Below, in pieces: positions 1 to 5,493 of a stretch of 5,494 nucleotides of DNA (the stretch's first letter is position 1; every line of letters starts with the position of its first letter). Made by a program: the position numbers and the translations under genes. This DNA comes from Treponema sp. (GTDB lineage Bacteria > Spirochaetota > Spirochaetia > Treponematales > Treponemataceae), in contig JAEDCT010000050.1 of NCBI GenBank assembly GCA_016294035.1, forward strand, positions 1 to 5,494, written 5' to 3'. A model generated the notes under the pieces. The model had not been told where the DNA came from and did not search any database. It was given only the letters and a program-made list of their open reading frames with translations.

Positions 1-1450
1 AAAAGCCAAAATAAATGTCAGTTGAAGTAACTTCAACATTGCCAGACAACTTAACCGGGAAAGTAACGTTCAAGCGTTTTGGATTTTCGCTGTCAATAGA
101 AACTTCCAATCCGTCTTTAGTTGTATCTATATCCTGAATTATTGCCTTATCTGCAAGATTTTTAGCAAGATTCAGGAACCAGGTCTTAACGGTCTTAGGC
201 TGAATTGCAGTCTTATTGCTTGTTACAGTTGAATCCTCAATAAGCGGAGCGCCTTTAAGTTCATCTGCTTCCATAATCAAGCGGACATTGTAGATAATGT
301 TCATCAATTTAATGATGTCTACAACATAACGGAGAGAAGGATATTTTCCTTCGCTTGCTGGATGATACATTGTCACAACATCATTAAGCTCTGCAACATT
401 TCCTGATTTAATGTTTGTCGAAGACCCCTTCATTACAGAAGCATTGCGTGTATTGTAATTTTCCTGCAATGAATCATCACCAGCCTCAAGACCTTCTGCT
501 TTACCTTTGTAACCCTGAGCAGGATTTTCATTTGCTGTTGTCAAAATGTCATCAACCAAGAATTTTGCGCCGACAACATAAGGCAATTCTGAAGAACCTA
601 CAGAAACCAAAAGCGGATTACACCAGTCATCAGGACGAGCATCTGTAACCGCTGTACGAGTAGCATAGTCATCAGTACAACCCCAATAGCAAAGAACAGG
701 CTTCTTTTCAAGGTCATCAATACGACCTTTGCAATAAAGCATTGTAGTGTCAAGTCTGTCTGTATTCTTGTAATCAAAACAAGGAAGAATAGCAGTTTCC
801 CATATTTCCCCGATTTTTTCCAAAGCTGGAGTAACATCAGGATCCTTAACACCGCCAGTCAACTGAGTAACTGTGAATGTAAGACCATTAACAGCACATT
901 CAATTCTTGTCTTAATAAGGTTTCCAACCTCTCCGGCAGCCTTTGAAGTCAAAGTCAAAGCATCATCACCGGTTGCAGCAGTAACAGGCATTGCAAGAAC
1001 ACCGTCAATTCCATCTTTGATTTTTGCAAAGATTTCAGTTTTTGTGTCACCGCTGGCAATAGCAATAGTTGCTTTCTGTCCACCGATTACAATCTTTGCA
1101 GAACCAGCTTCTGTTGCAGTTCCTTCAATTTCGATTTTTCCACTTGCCTGAACAGCACCGCTTCCTTCAGCCAAAGGATAAAAAGTTACAGGGAACCCAG
1201 CACCTTTTCCAATAAGTGGAAAAAGCTGTAACGCAGCAAGGTAAAGTGGTGAACCGTAACCATACTTGTCACCAATTTCCGATGCATTACCCTGGCACTC
1301 ATACTTTTCCGTAGTATAAGTTACCCCATGATTACCAACACCAATAACGGCAAGTCGCTGCTGCAACATCTGCACGTTTCCAGTGTTGAAATTCTTAAAA
1401 TTCACCGTAACACCAGTTACGCGTGAAATTGCAGAAGGTGAAACACTCAT
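1..1450 (-). CDS. Contractile tail sheath protein, phage Mu gpL-like (C-terminal end cut by window edge)
   Basis: This gene encodes the sheath subunit that stacks around the tail tube and contracts to drive the tube into the host envelope. I translated 483 codons without a stop from the ATG at 1450 to the left edge. Residues about 100-200 resemble the matching region of Mu gpL: a GKIEIEGTATEAG stretch, an IAIASGDT motif, then PVTAATGDDALTLTSKAAGEVGN, cut here as PVTAATG plus AAGEVGN. The end (NPKRLNVTFPVKL, then about 15 residues) looks like the usual sheath C-terminus. Mu gpL is about 495 residues, so only a few residues are probably missing. The start overlaps the upstream stop by one base (TAATG), with AGGAG at 1459-1463 placed 8 bases before the ATG, so coupled translation is likely. 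Family assignment comes from remembered sequence patterns and was not searched. A tail tube gene should follow to the left. Confidence 0.85.
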   Translation of the reverse strand, partial: MSVSPSAISRVTGVTVNFKNFNTGNVQMLQQRLAVIGVGNHGVTYTTEKYECQGNASEIGDKYGYGSPLYLAALQLFPLIGKGAGFPVTFYPLAEGSGAVQASGKIEIEGTATEAGSAKIVIGGQKATIAIASGDTKTEIFAKIKDGIDGVLAMPVTAATGDDALTLTSKAAGEVGNLIKTRIECAVNGLTFTVTQLTGGVKDPDVTPALEKIGEIWETAILPCFDYKNTDRLDTTMLYCKGRIDDLEKKPVLCYWGCTDDYATRTAVTDARPDDWCNPLLVSVGSSELPYVVGAKFLVDDILTTANENPAQGYKGKAEGLEAGDDSLQENYNTRNASVMKGSSTNIKSGNVAELNDVVTMYHPASEGKYPSLRYVVDIIKLMNIIYNVRLIMEADELKGAPLIEDSTVTSNKTAIQPKTVKTWFLNLAKNLADKAIIQDIDTTKDGLEVSIDSENPKRLNVTFPVKLSGNVEVTSTDIYFGF

Positions 1451-2088
1451 TATGAATACTCCTCTTTAACATTTCCAACAACTTGACCGTTTTCATCGCT
1501 GATAACCACAGGAAAAATAGTCAAACCCGGTCCTGTAGTCTGTGGAGAATTCTGGTCATAAGTAACTTCGACCGTCAGTCTCACAACAGCAACTTTAACA
1601 GCAGAATTTTCCATGCCGGACGGATAACCGCCTGTCATAGAATTAATTCTTACTTTGCTCACAATTCCGCGCAAAAAAAGATAAGTGTATTGATCACTTT
1701 CCAGAATTGCACGAATGCATCTTGCAAGCTTCCACGCCTTGATTATCGCCGTACGACCAGCAAACTTTCCGCTGGTATTGCCGATCTGATAGCAGTCCAA
1801 ATTAAGCGAAGCAACACGGTTAGAAGTGTTAACACTCGCTCCACCATCTCGTCTAACATTATCAACAGAAACATTCACAATCGGGAAAAGGTCATTGTCC
1901 CCACCCGCCTGTAACGGCTCATCGTTTTCAACCAGAACCGTTGTCAAATAATCGTCAGCAACAGGATCATCATCAGCAACAGCAAGGTCATACTGATTTC
2001 TCATTTCAGAAAAAATAATTGCAGAAATCTGATCACGAATTACTTCGATGTTATCAGGAAGATTCAATCTTTCATTTATTTCAGCCAC
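1450..2088 (-). CDS. Probable tail terminator / tail-completion protein (212 aa)
   Basis: The likely role is to cap the tail at its head-proximal end, or to complete the tail before it joins the head. The call rests mainly on size, on position directly before the sheath gene, and on the pattern of the fold. A helical N-terminus (about 1-35) is followed by an acidic variable loop (37-65). Then come a beta-strand FPIVNVSVD (68-76), a strand VASLNLDCYQIG (92-103), a long helix around AIIKAWKLARCIRAILES (114-131), and strands ending in VVRLTVEVTYD (168-178). Alternating strands around one central helix are typical of gpU-like terminators and Mu gp37-like proteins. The start is a GTG that overlaps the upstream stop (TAGTG), with GGAG 8 bases before it. 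No motif proves function. It could instead be another neck protein. Confidence 0.55.
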   Translation of the reverse strand: MAEINERLNLPDNIEVIRDQISAIIFSEMRNQYDLAVADDDPVADDYLTTVLVENDEPLQAGGDNDLFPIVNVSVDNVRRDGGASVNTSNRVASLNLDCYQIGNTSGKFAGRTAIIKAWKLARCIRAILESDQYTYLFLRGIVSKVRINSMTGGYPSGMENSAVKVAVVRLTVEVTYDQNSPQTTGPGLTIFPVVISDENGQVVGNVKEEYS

Positions 2089-2453
2089 TACTCTTTCTCC
2101 AAGTCAAAACTAAGCCAAACCCTGCCAATGCCCAAAGTCCTGTCAGGCTCACACCTTGTAACAAAAGCATTCCATCGCTTACCGCTCAAGTCCACCCAGC
2201 TACAAGCCCATCCCCTGTTCGGTATCAAGTACTGTCCAGACTCACTAACCATTGAAGAAAGTCTCCATGTCGCCTGAACCACACGAGTAGAAATCTGATT
2301 CCCATCCGTGTCATACCCAAAACCAATATCACCCACCCTGCCGAAAACTTTGTGTTCATTTTCTTTAAGGTCAGTGAAAGTGATTTCCACGCCCTCGCCA
2401 AAATTTTCCAAAGTCATAGCAAGGTCTTTTTCAGCAAGAACGCGCAAATTCAT
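2088..2453 (-). CDS. Putative head-tail connector, gpFII-like (121 aa)
   Basis: This small mixed beta protein sits where lambda encodes its head-tail joining proteins, between the capsid cluster and the first tail genes. Its length is close to that of lambda gpFII (117 residues). Several beta-strand pairs can be seen: VEITFTDL (22-29) with HKVFGRVGDIGFGYD (34-48), then QISTRVVQATWRLSSMV (53-69). The C-terminal half has a glycine/tryptophan pattern, GWACSWVDLSGKRWNAFVTRCEPDR (81-105) split here around Gly91, and closes with GRVWLSFDL. Such a barrel-like small protein fits a connector that binds between portal or adaptor ring and tail. Sequence identity to gpFII is not obvious by eye, so the name is inferred from size and position. 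The start ATG follows the upstream TAA without a gap, and AAAGGCGG lies just before it. Confidence 0.45.
   Translation of the reverse strand: MNLRVLAEKDLAMTLENFGEGVEITFTDLKENEHKVFGRVGDIGFGYDTDGNQISTRVVQATWRLSSMVSESGQYLIPNRGWACSWVDLSGKRWNAFVTRCEPDRTLGIGRVWLSFDLEKE
2097..2100 (-). promoter_or_regulatory. Ribosome binding site that supports the GTG start of the tail-terminator candidate
   Basis: GGAG on the minus strand lies 8 bases before GTG at 2086-2088. That GTG overlaps the stop of the upstream gene (TAGTG). No in-frame ATG nearby has a comparable site, so the GTG is the preferred start. This is the only non-ATG start among the genes called here. Confidence 0.6.
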
Positions 2454-2726
2454 TTATTCCGCCTTTGCAGATTTTGAAGATTTCTTTGAAACAGGTTTTT
2501 CTTCAGTTTCAGTGTTTTCTTCAACAGCAGAGACCTTTTCAGCCTCTGCCTTCTTTTCTTCTACAGCTTCTGTTTTATCAGAAACCTGAAGAATCTTTTT
2601 TTCAGAAAGCAATTTTGCAAAATAAACTTTATCCGCAAAAACACTATCTGAAATTTCATCTCCGGCAGAATAAATATGTCCATTAGCGGTAAAGGCATAA
2701 CCTTCAGCAACAACATACTTTTTCAT
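2454..2726 (-). CDS. Small head-cluster protein with charged low-complexity tail, gpFI/Mu gp35-like position (90 aa)
   Basis: I do not recognise this gene firmly. It has two parts. Residues 1-50 form a compact beta-rich segment (YVVAEGYAFTANGHIYSAGDEI, then a hydrophobic helix around VYFAKLLSEKKILQV). The motif 'hydration turn, G-D-x-I, then a helix and a xxVLxV end' resembles the small domain found in Mu gp35-like and lambda gpFI-like proteins, where it is a minor head or head-completion factor. Residues 51-90 are almost only Lys, Glu, Ala, Ser, Val and Thr, ending SSKSAKAE, which predicts a disordered tail. The gene lies 11 bases after the capsid stop, and its weak Shine-Dalgarno sequence (AAGG) overlaps that stop. 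Position directly after the major capsid gene supports a head role. The exact job is unknown. Confidence 0.5.
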   Translation of the reverse strand: MKKYVVAEGYAFTANGHIYSAGDEISDSVFADKVYFAKLLSEKKILQVSDKTEAVEEKKAEAEKVSAVEENTETEEKPVSKKSSKSAKAE

Positions 2727-2737
2727 TTCGCACCGCC

Positions 2738-3844
2738 TTAGTTACAAACGTTCTTTAAAACGCCCCAGCAATCCAAAGATGCTGGAAGACAAAGTGGACG
2801 TGCAGCAGTCTGAAGATAAGTTGCATCTGTTTCTTCGTTGTCCCAGATCTTGTTGTAGAAGCGAATCTTGTTGATTACAGCTTCTTCAGGAACAAGATTT
2901 GCAAAGCGAGATTTTGAACCAAGCTGTGGATAAACAGTCTGAACAAGGCGGAAATCCATATCAGCTTCATCCGGCAGCATCAAAACATTTTTGCGGTCGA
3001 GATAGCGGACTTTGTTCTTTGAAGCAAATTCTTCATAACTTGCATTGTATGTATACAAGTAGAAATCAAAGTCTCCAAGAGTAATTCTGCCCTTATAAAC
3101 TTCACCCTTGTCACGGCGTTCATTTGTGAAAGCTCCCATATCAAACTTGTCACGGAAAACAAGTTCTTTAATCTTGTCATCTTTCATAAATGCCGACCAG
3201 GCATCAGATCCAAAAATCAAAATTGTAGCTGTAAAGCCCTGTTCAGAAAGTTCTTCAGCAAGTGCAGAGATGTCTTTTTCAATACTTGCACCTGAAGCAT
3301 CCCATTTCACAGCTGGAGTAACCATCTGCTTTGCATCCTTCTGGAAATTGAGCGTATAAGCATCTTTTCCATTTTCGTCTGTCAAAGTGATAGTTCCATT
3401 CTGCAGAAGTTCCGCGGCCTGTTTTTCAAGGGAACGAGTAATCATTGAAGTATGGTCAGATTTTTTATCTCTGATTTTATTTGCAACTTTTACAGCCCAG
3501 GAAACACGAGCATTGCTCCATTCTGTTTCTCCCGGTTCGCGCTGAAGAAGGTTGAAAATATCAACTGTATTCTTGAGTTTGTACACTGGAGCCGCAACTT
3601 CCATTCCTTCAAAAATGGAACTGGAAACTTCAACAGCTGACCCGCCAAGACCTGTAACAACAGGGGCAATTTTCTTTGAACTTTTAACAATGTCCAAAGA
3701 AACTTTTTCTGTATCTACATTCCATTCAGGCCTTGTTTCAAACAAGTTTGAAAGAAATCCAATTTTTGCCTGCTTGGCATCCTGCTTGTAAACTTCAAGC
3801 ATTGTCTTTTTAAATTCACTAGGAATTGCATTCTGAATAGGCAT
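2738..3844 (-). CDS. Major capsid protein, lambda gpE-like (368 aa)
   Basis: This gene encodes the shell subunit of the phage head. Its length (368) is close to lambda gpE (341). The N-terminal third has the family pattern GFLSNLFETRPEWNVDTEKV (29-48), followed by DIVKSSKKIAPVV (51-63), matching gpE's 'phenylalanine-rich loop, ...TEKVYL..., ...APxV' stretch. A predicted long helix (about 112-150) contains KVANKIRDKKSDHTSM and EKQAAELLQNG, comparable to gpE's helix before its tail-strand region. Later segments ATILIFGSDAWSAFM (206-220) and YLYTYNASYEEFA (262-274) match gpE's 'VxIIVFDPKGWALF' and 'VVYSGxYxE' positions. The C-terminus TAARPLCLPASLDCWGVL (346-363) corresponds to gpE's final 'QSAPLMLLADPDEF' strand. 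GAGG lies 9 bases before the ATG. The order protease, decoration, capsid is that of lambda. I am confident of the family from memory of gpE; no search was run. Confidence 0.88.
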   Translation of the reverse strand: MPIQNAIPSEFKKTMLEVYKQDAKQAKIGFLSNLFETRPEWNVDTEKVSLDIVKSSKKIAPVVTGLGGSAVEVSSSIFEGMEVAAPVYKLKNTVDIFNLLQREPGETEWSNARVSWAVKVANKIRDKKSDHTSMITRSLEKQAAELLQNGTITLTDENGKDAYTLNFQKDAKQMVTPAVKWDASGASIEKDISALAEELSEQGFTATILIFGSDAWSAFMKDDKIKELVFRDKFDMGAFTNERRDKGEVYKGRITLGDFDFYLYTYNASYEEFASKNKVRYLDRKNVLMLPDEADMDFRLVQTVYPQLGSKSRFANLVPEEAVINKIRFYNKIWDNEETDATYLQTAARPLCLPASLDCWGVLKNVCN

Positions 3845-3859
3845 TACCTTTTACCTCTC

Positions 3860-4213
3860 TTAGTCAATTGAATTTGTTCTGATTGCAAGAATTCCTGAAG
3901 TTCTAAGCAAATCACGCTGAGCATCTGTCAAAGGATTTCCTTCGAGCTTTACCCAGTTTTCATTGAATCTTCCAGAAATTCCAATGTCTGTTGGAACTTC
4001 AGTTCCGGCTTCAACATCACGAATTGCAATACCAATTCCGGCACCAGCAACAAAAGTTGAAGCTGTAGCAGGAACCCATTTTTTACCTGAATTACGAACA
4101 AGAATTGTTCCCATTTTAACTTCTGCATCAGCAGTCAAAACACCGCTTTCAGAAAAATTGTCTCCATAGAAGAAGCCTTCTTTTCCGTAAGTTGATTTTT
4201 CAAAATTTCCCAT
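3860..4213 (-). CDS. Head decoration protein, lambda gpD-like (117 aa)
   Basis: The product would bind as trimers to the outside of the expanded head and stabilise it against DNA pressure. Length is close to lambda gpD (110). Like gpD it has an extended polar N-terminus (about 1-27, here with GFFYGD), a strand followed by KMGTILVRNSGKKWVPA (33-49), which matches gpD's 'PLMLDTSSRKLVAW', then an AGAGIGIAIRDVEA segment (56-69) matching 'AVGILAVAAD'. The end, ISGRFNENWVKL (79-90) plus ILAIRTNSID, matches the closing 'KSGTFRYEDVLW...GTAISIV' pattern. It lies between the protease and the capsid gene, exactly as D lies between C and E. The ATG is 2 bases after the protease stop, and GGGAG sits 7 bases upstream inside the end of the protease gene. 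The major capsid start follows after 15 bases. Confidence 0.8.
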   Translation of the reverse strand: MGNFEKSTYGKEGFFYGDNFSESGVLTADAEVKMGTILVRNSGKKWVPATASTFVAGAGIGIAIRDVEAGTEVPTDIGISGRFNENWVKLEGNPLTDAQRDLLRTSGILAIRTNSID

Positions 4214-4215
4214 AC

Positions 4216-4566
4216 TTAAACTCCCATAGCTTTGTTGAAAGCTTCTACAACAGCAGTATTTTCGTCTGCCTTGTCATTCTTGCTTTCAGGTTTTGGAATG
4301 AAAGCAGGAGGCTCATCATTCATTCTGTCTTCAACAGCCTTTGATTTCACTGCAGTTTCCACCAGTGCATCAATAACTTCGTTGTCAGTGACAGAAGCAC
4401 CATTCTTGATAAAATCCAGAGCTGCATTTGCATTACCGGCCTTATCAAACTTAGCCAAAAGGTCAGACACACGCTGTCTTTCCTTTTCAACAGCGGCTGC
4501 AGAACCTTCATTGTACACCTCATCATAAAGTGCCTTGTTCTGAGCCAAAAGTTCCTGTTTGTTCAT
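4216..4566 (-). CDS. Nested in-frame scaffold protein, Nu3-like (116 aa, shares the protease C-terminus)
   Basis: An internal start within the protease gene would make its C-terminal 116 residues as a separate protein, as lambda makes Nu3 from inside C. The ATG is Met262 of the protease (MNKQELLAQNKALYDEV). AAAGGAG at 4576-4582 lies 9 bases upstream, one of the best Shine-Dalgarno matches in the window and far better than that of the full-length gene. The product is highly charged and predicted helical (NKALYDEV, AAVEKERQRVSDLLAKFDKA), ending in an acidic, proline-containing region (DEPPAFIPKPESK) and a final helix (VVEAFNKAMGV). That composition fits an internal scaffold that binds capsid subunits through its C-terminus. 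Family behaviour is established for lambda; its use here is inference from the start signal. The other internal ATG (4575) overlaps the Shine-Dalgarno sequence and is too close to be used. Confidence 0.7.
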   Translation of the reverse strand: MNKQELLAQNKALYDEVYNEGSAAAVEKERQRVSDLLAKFDKAGNANAALDFIKNGASVTDNEVIDALVETAVKSKAVEDRMNDEPPAFIPKPESKNDKADENTAVVEAFNKAMGV

Positions 4567-5349
4567 CGCAAACATCTCCTTTGATTCGGATTTCTCCGAA
4601 GTTTTATTTGAATCGGAGAAATCCGATTTTTCACAAACTGTCATTGTCGGACTTGATCCGACAATCTGATTAAAAGCAGAATAAGATTTCTCAAAACAAT
4701 CCTTGTATGCCTTTGGATTTTTTTCCACTTCGTCTTTAAGTTTTTTCTGACAAGAATTAAAAGCAACCTTAGCCTCATTCAACTTGTTATCCATTTCAGC
4801 CAGAGGGTCAGTTTCCGCATCTCTGACGGCAGCAATAACTTCATCGCAGAACCCGTTTTCAAGAATTTCATTCCCGAAATACCAGGTTTCATCAGCCATC
4901 AGCTTTTCAATTTTCTTTTCATCTTTTTTGGAACGATTGGAAAGCATCTTGATAACCAAATTATCAATGCGCTTAGTAAAGTCTGCTGATTTCTGCATTT
5001 CCCTGTGGTCACCAATGGCAACACCCCAGCAATTATGAATCATGAATATAGAATTGTCTTCAACAATAATTTTGTTGTCAGAATTAACAGAATTTGCAGC
5101 ACAAACAATCCAGGAAGCAGCAGAAGCCGCCATTCCCTGCACATAAGAAGTAATTTTGTTTGTATGATTACGAGCATAATCGCGAATAAAATTGTAAATA
5201 GAAATTCCTTCAAAACAGTCACCACCAGGACAATCAACAACAAGCTTAATGTCCTCGCCCTCTTCTACTTCGTCAAACTGCTTTCTGACTTCATTGGCCG
5301 TGATTCCGAACCATCCACCAATTTCTTTATCAATAAGAATTTCTTTCAT
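4216..5349 (-). CDS. ClpP-fold prohead protease with fused C-terminal scaffold domain, lambda gpC-like (377 aa)
   Basis: This is a serine protease that acts inside the assembling prohead and clears scaffold (and itself) before DNA packaging. Residues 1 to about 175 form a ClpP/S49-like domain. The substrate-binding loop is CPGGDCFEG (40-48); the nucleophile is Ser76 in GMAASAAS; the His is His105 in FMIHNCWG; the likely acid is Asp153 in MADETWYFGNEILENGFCDEV (151-171), split here by position. All three catalytic residues are present. Residues 180-228 look helical; 229-257 are a Ser/Glu/Lys-rich linker carrying two palindromes; 262-377 are a charged helical scaffold-like domain with a nested start. 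The ATG at 5349 has an in-frame TAA two codons upstream and is the only start that keeps the domain whole, yet no clear Shine-Dalgarno sequence precedes it. Decoration and capsid genes follow, as in lambda. Confidence 0.88.
   Translation of the reverse strand: MKEILIDKEIGGWFGITANEVRKQFDEVEEGEDIKLVVDCPGGDCFEGISIYNFIRDYARNHTNKITSYVQGMAASAASWIVCAANSVNSDNKIIVEDNSIFMIHNCWGVAIGDHREMQKSADFTKRIDNLVIKMLSNRSKKDEKKIEKLMADETWYFGNEILENGFCDEVIAAVRDAETDPLAEMDNKLNEAKVAFNSCQKKLKDEVEKNPKAYKDCFEKSYSAFNQIVGSSPTMTVCEKSDFSDSNKTSEKSESKEMFAMNKQELLAQNKALYDEVYNEGSAAAVEKERQRVSDLLAKFDKAGNANAALDFIKNGASVTDNEVIDALVETAVKSKAVEDRMNDEPPAFIPKPESKNDKADENTAVVEAFNKAMGV
4575..4582 (-). promoter_or_regulatory. Strong internal ribosome binding site for the nested scaffold start
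   Basis: The minus strand reads AAAGGAGA here, 9 bases (from the last G of GGAG) before the in-frame ATG at 4564-4566. It lies within coding sequence (codons for Ser256 to Met259), where such a match is not required by the protein. The 14-bp hairpin described at 4586-4626 ends three bases before it, so folding of the mRNA could affect ribosome access. Confidence 0.7.
4586..4626. repeat. Perfect 14-bp inverted repeat (13-base loop) inside the protease gene
   Basis: Arms 4586-4599 (tcggatttctccga) and 4613-4626 are exact reverse complements, separated by an AT-rich 13-base loop. In the protein both arms are read without stops as the Ser/acidic linker SDFSDSNKTSEKSES (242-256). A perfect 14-bp stem is unlikely to be required by a coding sequence, so I read it as either an inserted palindromic repeat or an mRNA structure. 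It is followed on the plus strand by TTTTT (4627-4631). Confidence 0.85.
4643..4665. repeat. Perfect 9-bp inverted repeat (5-base loop), REP/RPE-like core
   Basis: Arms 4643-4651 (attgtcgga) and 4657-4665 (tccgacaat) pair exactly around CTTGA. With its flanks (GTCATT before, CT after on the plus strand) it has the shape of a widespread bacterial palindromic repeat of the form GTCAT-nn-CGGACTTGATCCG-nn-ATC, as I remember it. The gene reads it in frame as IVGSSPTMT (229-237), a peptide that is a familiar by-product of such repeats within ORFs. It lies 16 bases from the 14-bp palindrome, so both may belong to one composite element spanning about 4584-4667. Confidence 0.75.
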
Positions 5350-5356
5350 AGCTTAA

Positions 5357-5384
5357 TAGTAGAATTCAAAATTAAATTCTGCTA
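5357..5384. repeat. AT-rich imperfect inverted repeat in the leader of the protease gene
   Basis: Arms 5357-5366 (tagtagaatt) and 5375-5384 (aattctgcta) pair at 9 of 10 positions around an 8-base loop. In the minus-strand mRNA the odd pair is an A-C mismatch. The arm nearer the gene ends 7 bases before the protease ATG, the place where a Shine-Dalgarno sequence would normally lie. There is no U-run after it on the minus strand, so it is not a standard terminator. A role in setting protease translation is possible but unproven. Confidence 0.5.
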
Positions 5385-5388
5385 TTTA

Positions 5389-5493
5389 CTAACACATTTT
5401 TTTTCTCAAAAACCCCAAAAGATTTTTTATGCTTCTAACATTAAGCTTAGCCCCATCCTGCTTGAATCCATCCTGCTCAAAAACAATCAGGCT
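5389..5493 (-). CDS. Possible C-terminal end of an upstream gene (34 codons visible, start outside window)
   Basis: One minus-strand frame is open from the right edge to a TAG at 5389-5391; the other two frames stop within the first few codons. The visible end is basic and leucine-rich (KLNVRSIKNLLGFLRKKMC). It begins with a short pentapeptide-like duplication, EQDGF-KQDGA. In the lambda order the gene before the protease is the portal protein, so a portal C-terminus is the natural guess, but nothing in these 34 residues identifies it. An open frame of this length can arise by chance. If it is real, 39 bases separate it from the protease start. Confidence 0.4.
   Translation of the reverse strand, partial: SLIVFEQDGFKQDGAKLNVRSIKNLLGFLRKKMC
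5453..5477. repeat. Short direct repeat, two 10-base copies with 15-base period
   Basis: The plus strand reads ccatcctgct at 5453-5462 and again at 5468-5477. The 15-base period keeps reading frame and gives the protein duplication (E/K)-Q-D-G in the upstream partial ORF. The in-frame period gives slight support to that ORF being coding. It is too short and too few in copy to name as a repeat family. Confidence 0.5.

Noticed and set aside
21..37. Palindrome gttgaagtaacttcaac inside the sheath gene
   Set aside because: It has 8-bp arms around one base but encodes an ordinary VEVTS strand near the sheath C-terminus, has no start or stop nearby, and is short enough to arise by chance.
1483..1914. 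Plus-strand open frame of 143 codons opposite the tail-terminator candidate
   Set aside because: It is antisense to a well-supported gene with good start signals, and its translation has no recognisable domain. It is explained by the composition of the opposite strand.
2454..2560. Repetitive Lys/Glu codons considered as a DNA tandem repeat
   Set aside because: The low complexity is at protein level; no fixed-period DNA unit repeats cleanly.
4232..4528. Plus-strand open frame of 98 codons rich in Ser, Ala, Thr and Phe opposite the scaffold domain
   Set aside because: Such composition is the usual mirror of Glu/Lys/Ala-rich helical coding sequence on the other strand. There is no sign of independent coding.
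4586..4631. Stem followed by TTTTT on the plus strand, like an intrinsic terminator
   Set aside because: It would only work for antisense transcription, its 13-base loop is large, the stem is not GC-rich, and no plus-strand gene is present to be terminated. On the minus strand no U-run follows the stem.
5380..5408. Possible minus-strand promoter (TTGAGA with a TAAATA-like box) upstream of the protease
   Set aside because: Spacing is about 15 bases, both boxes are poor matches, the DNA is AT-rich anyway, and late phage structural genes are normally read from a distant promoter.
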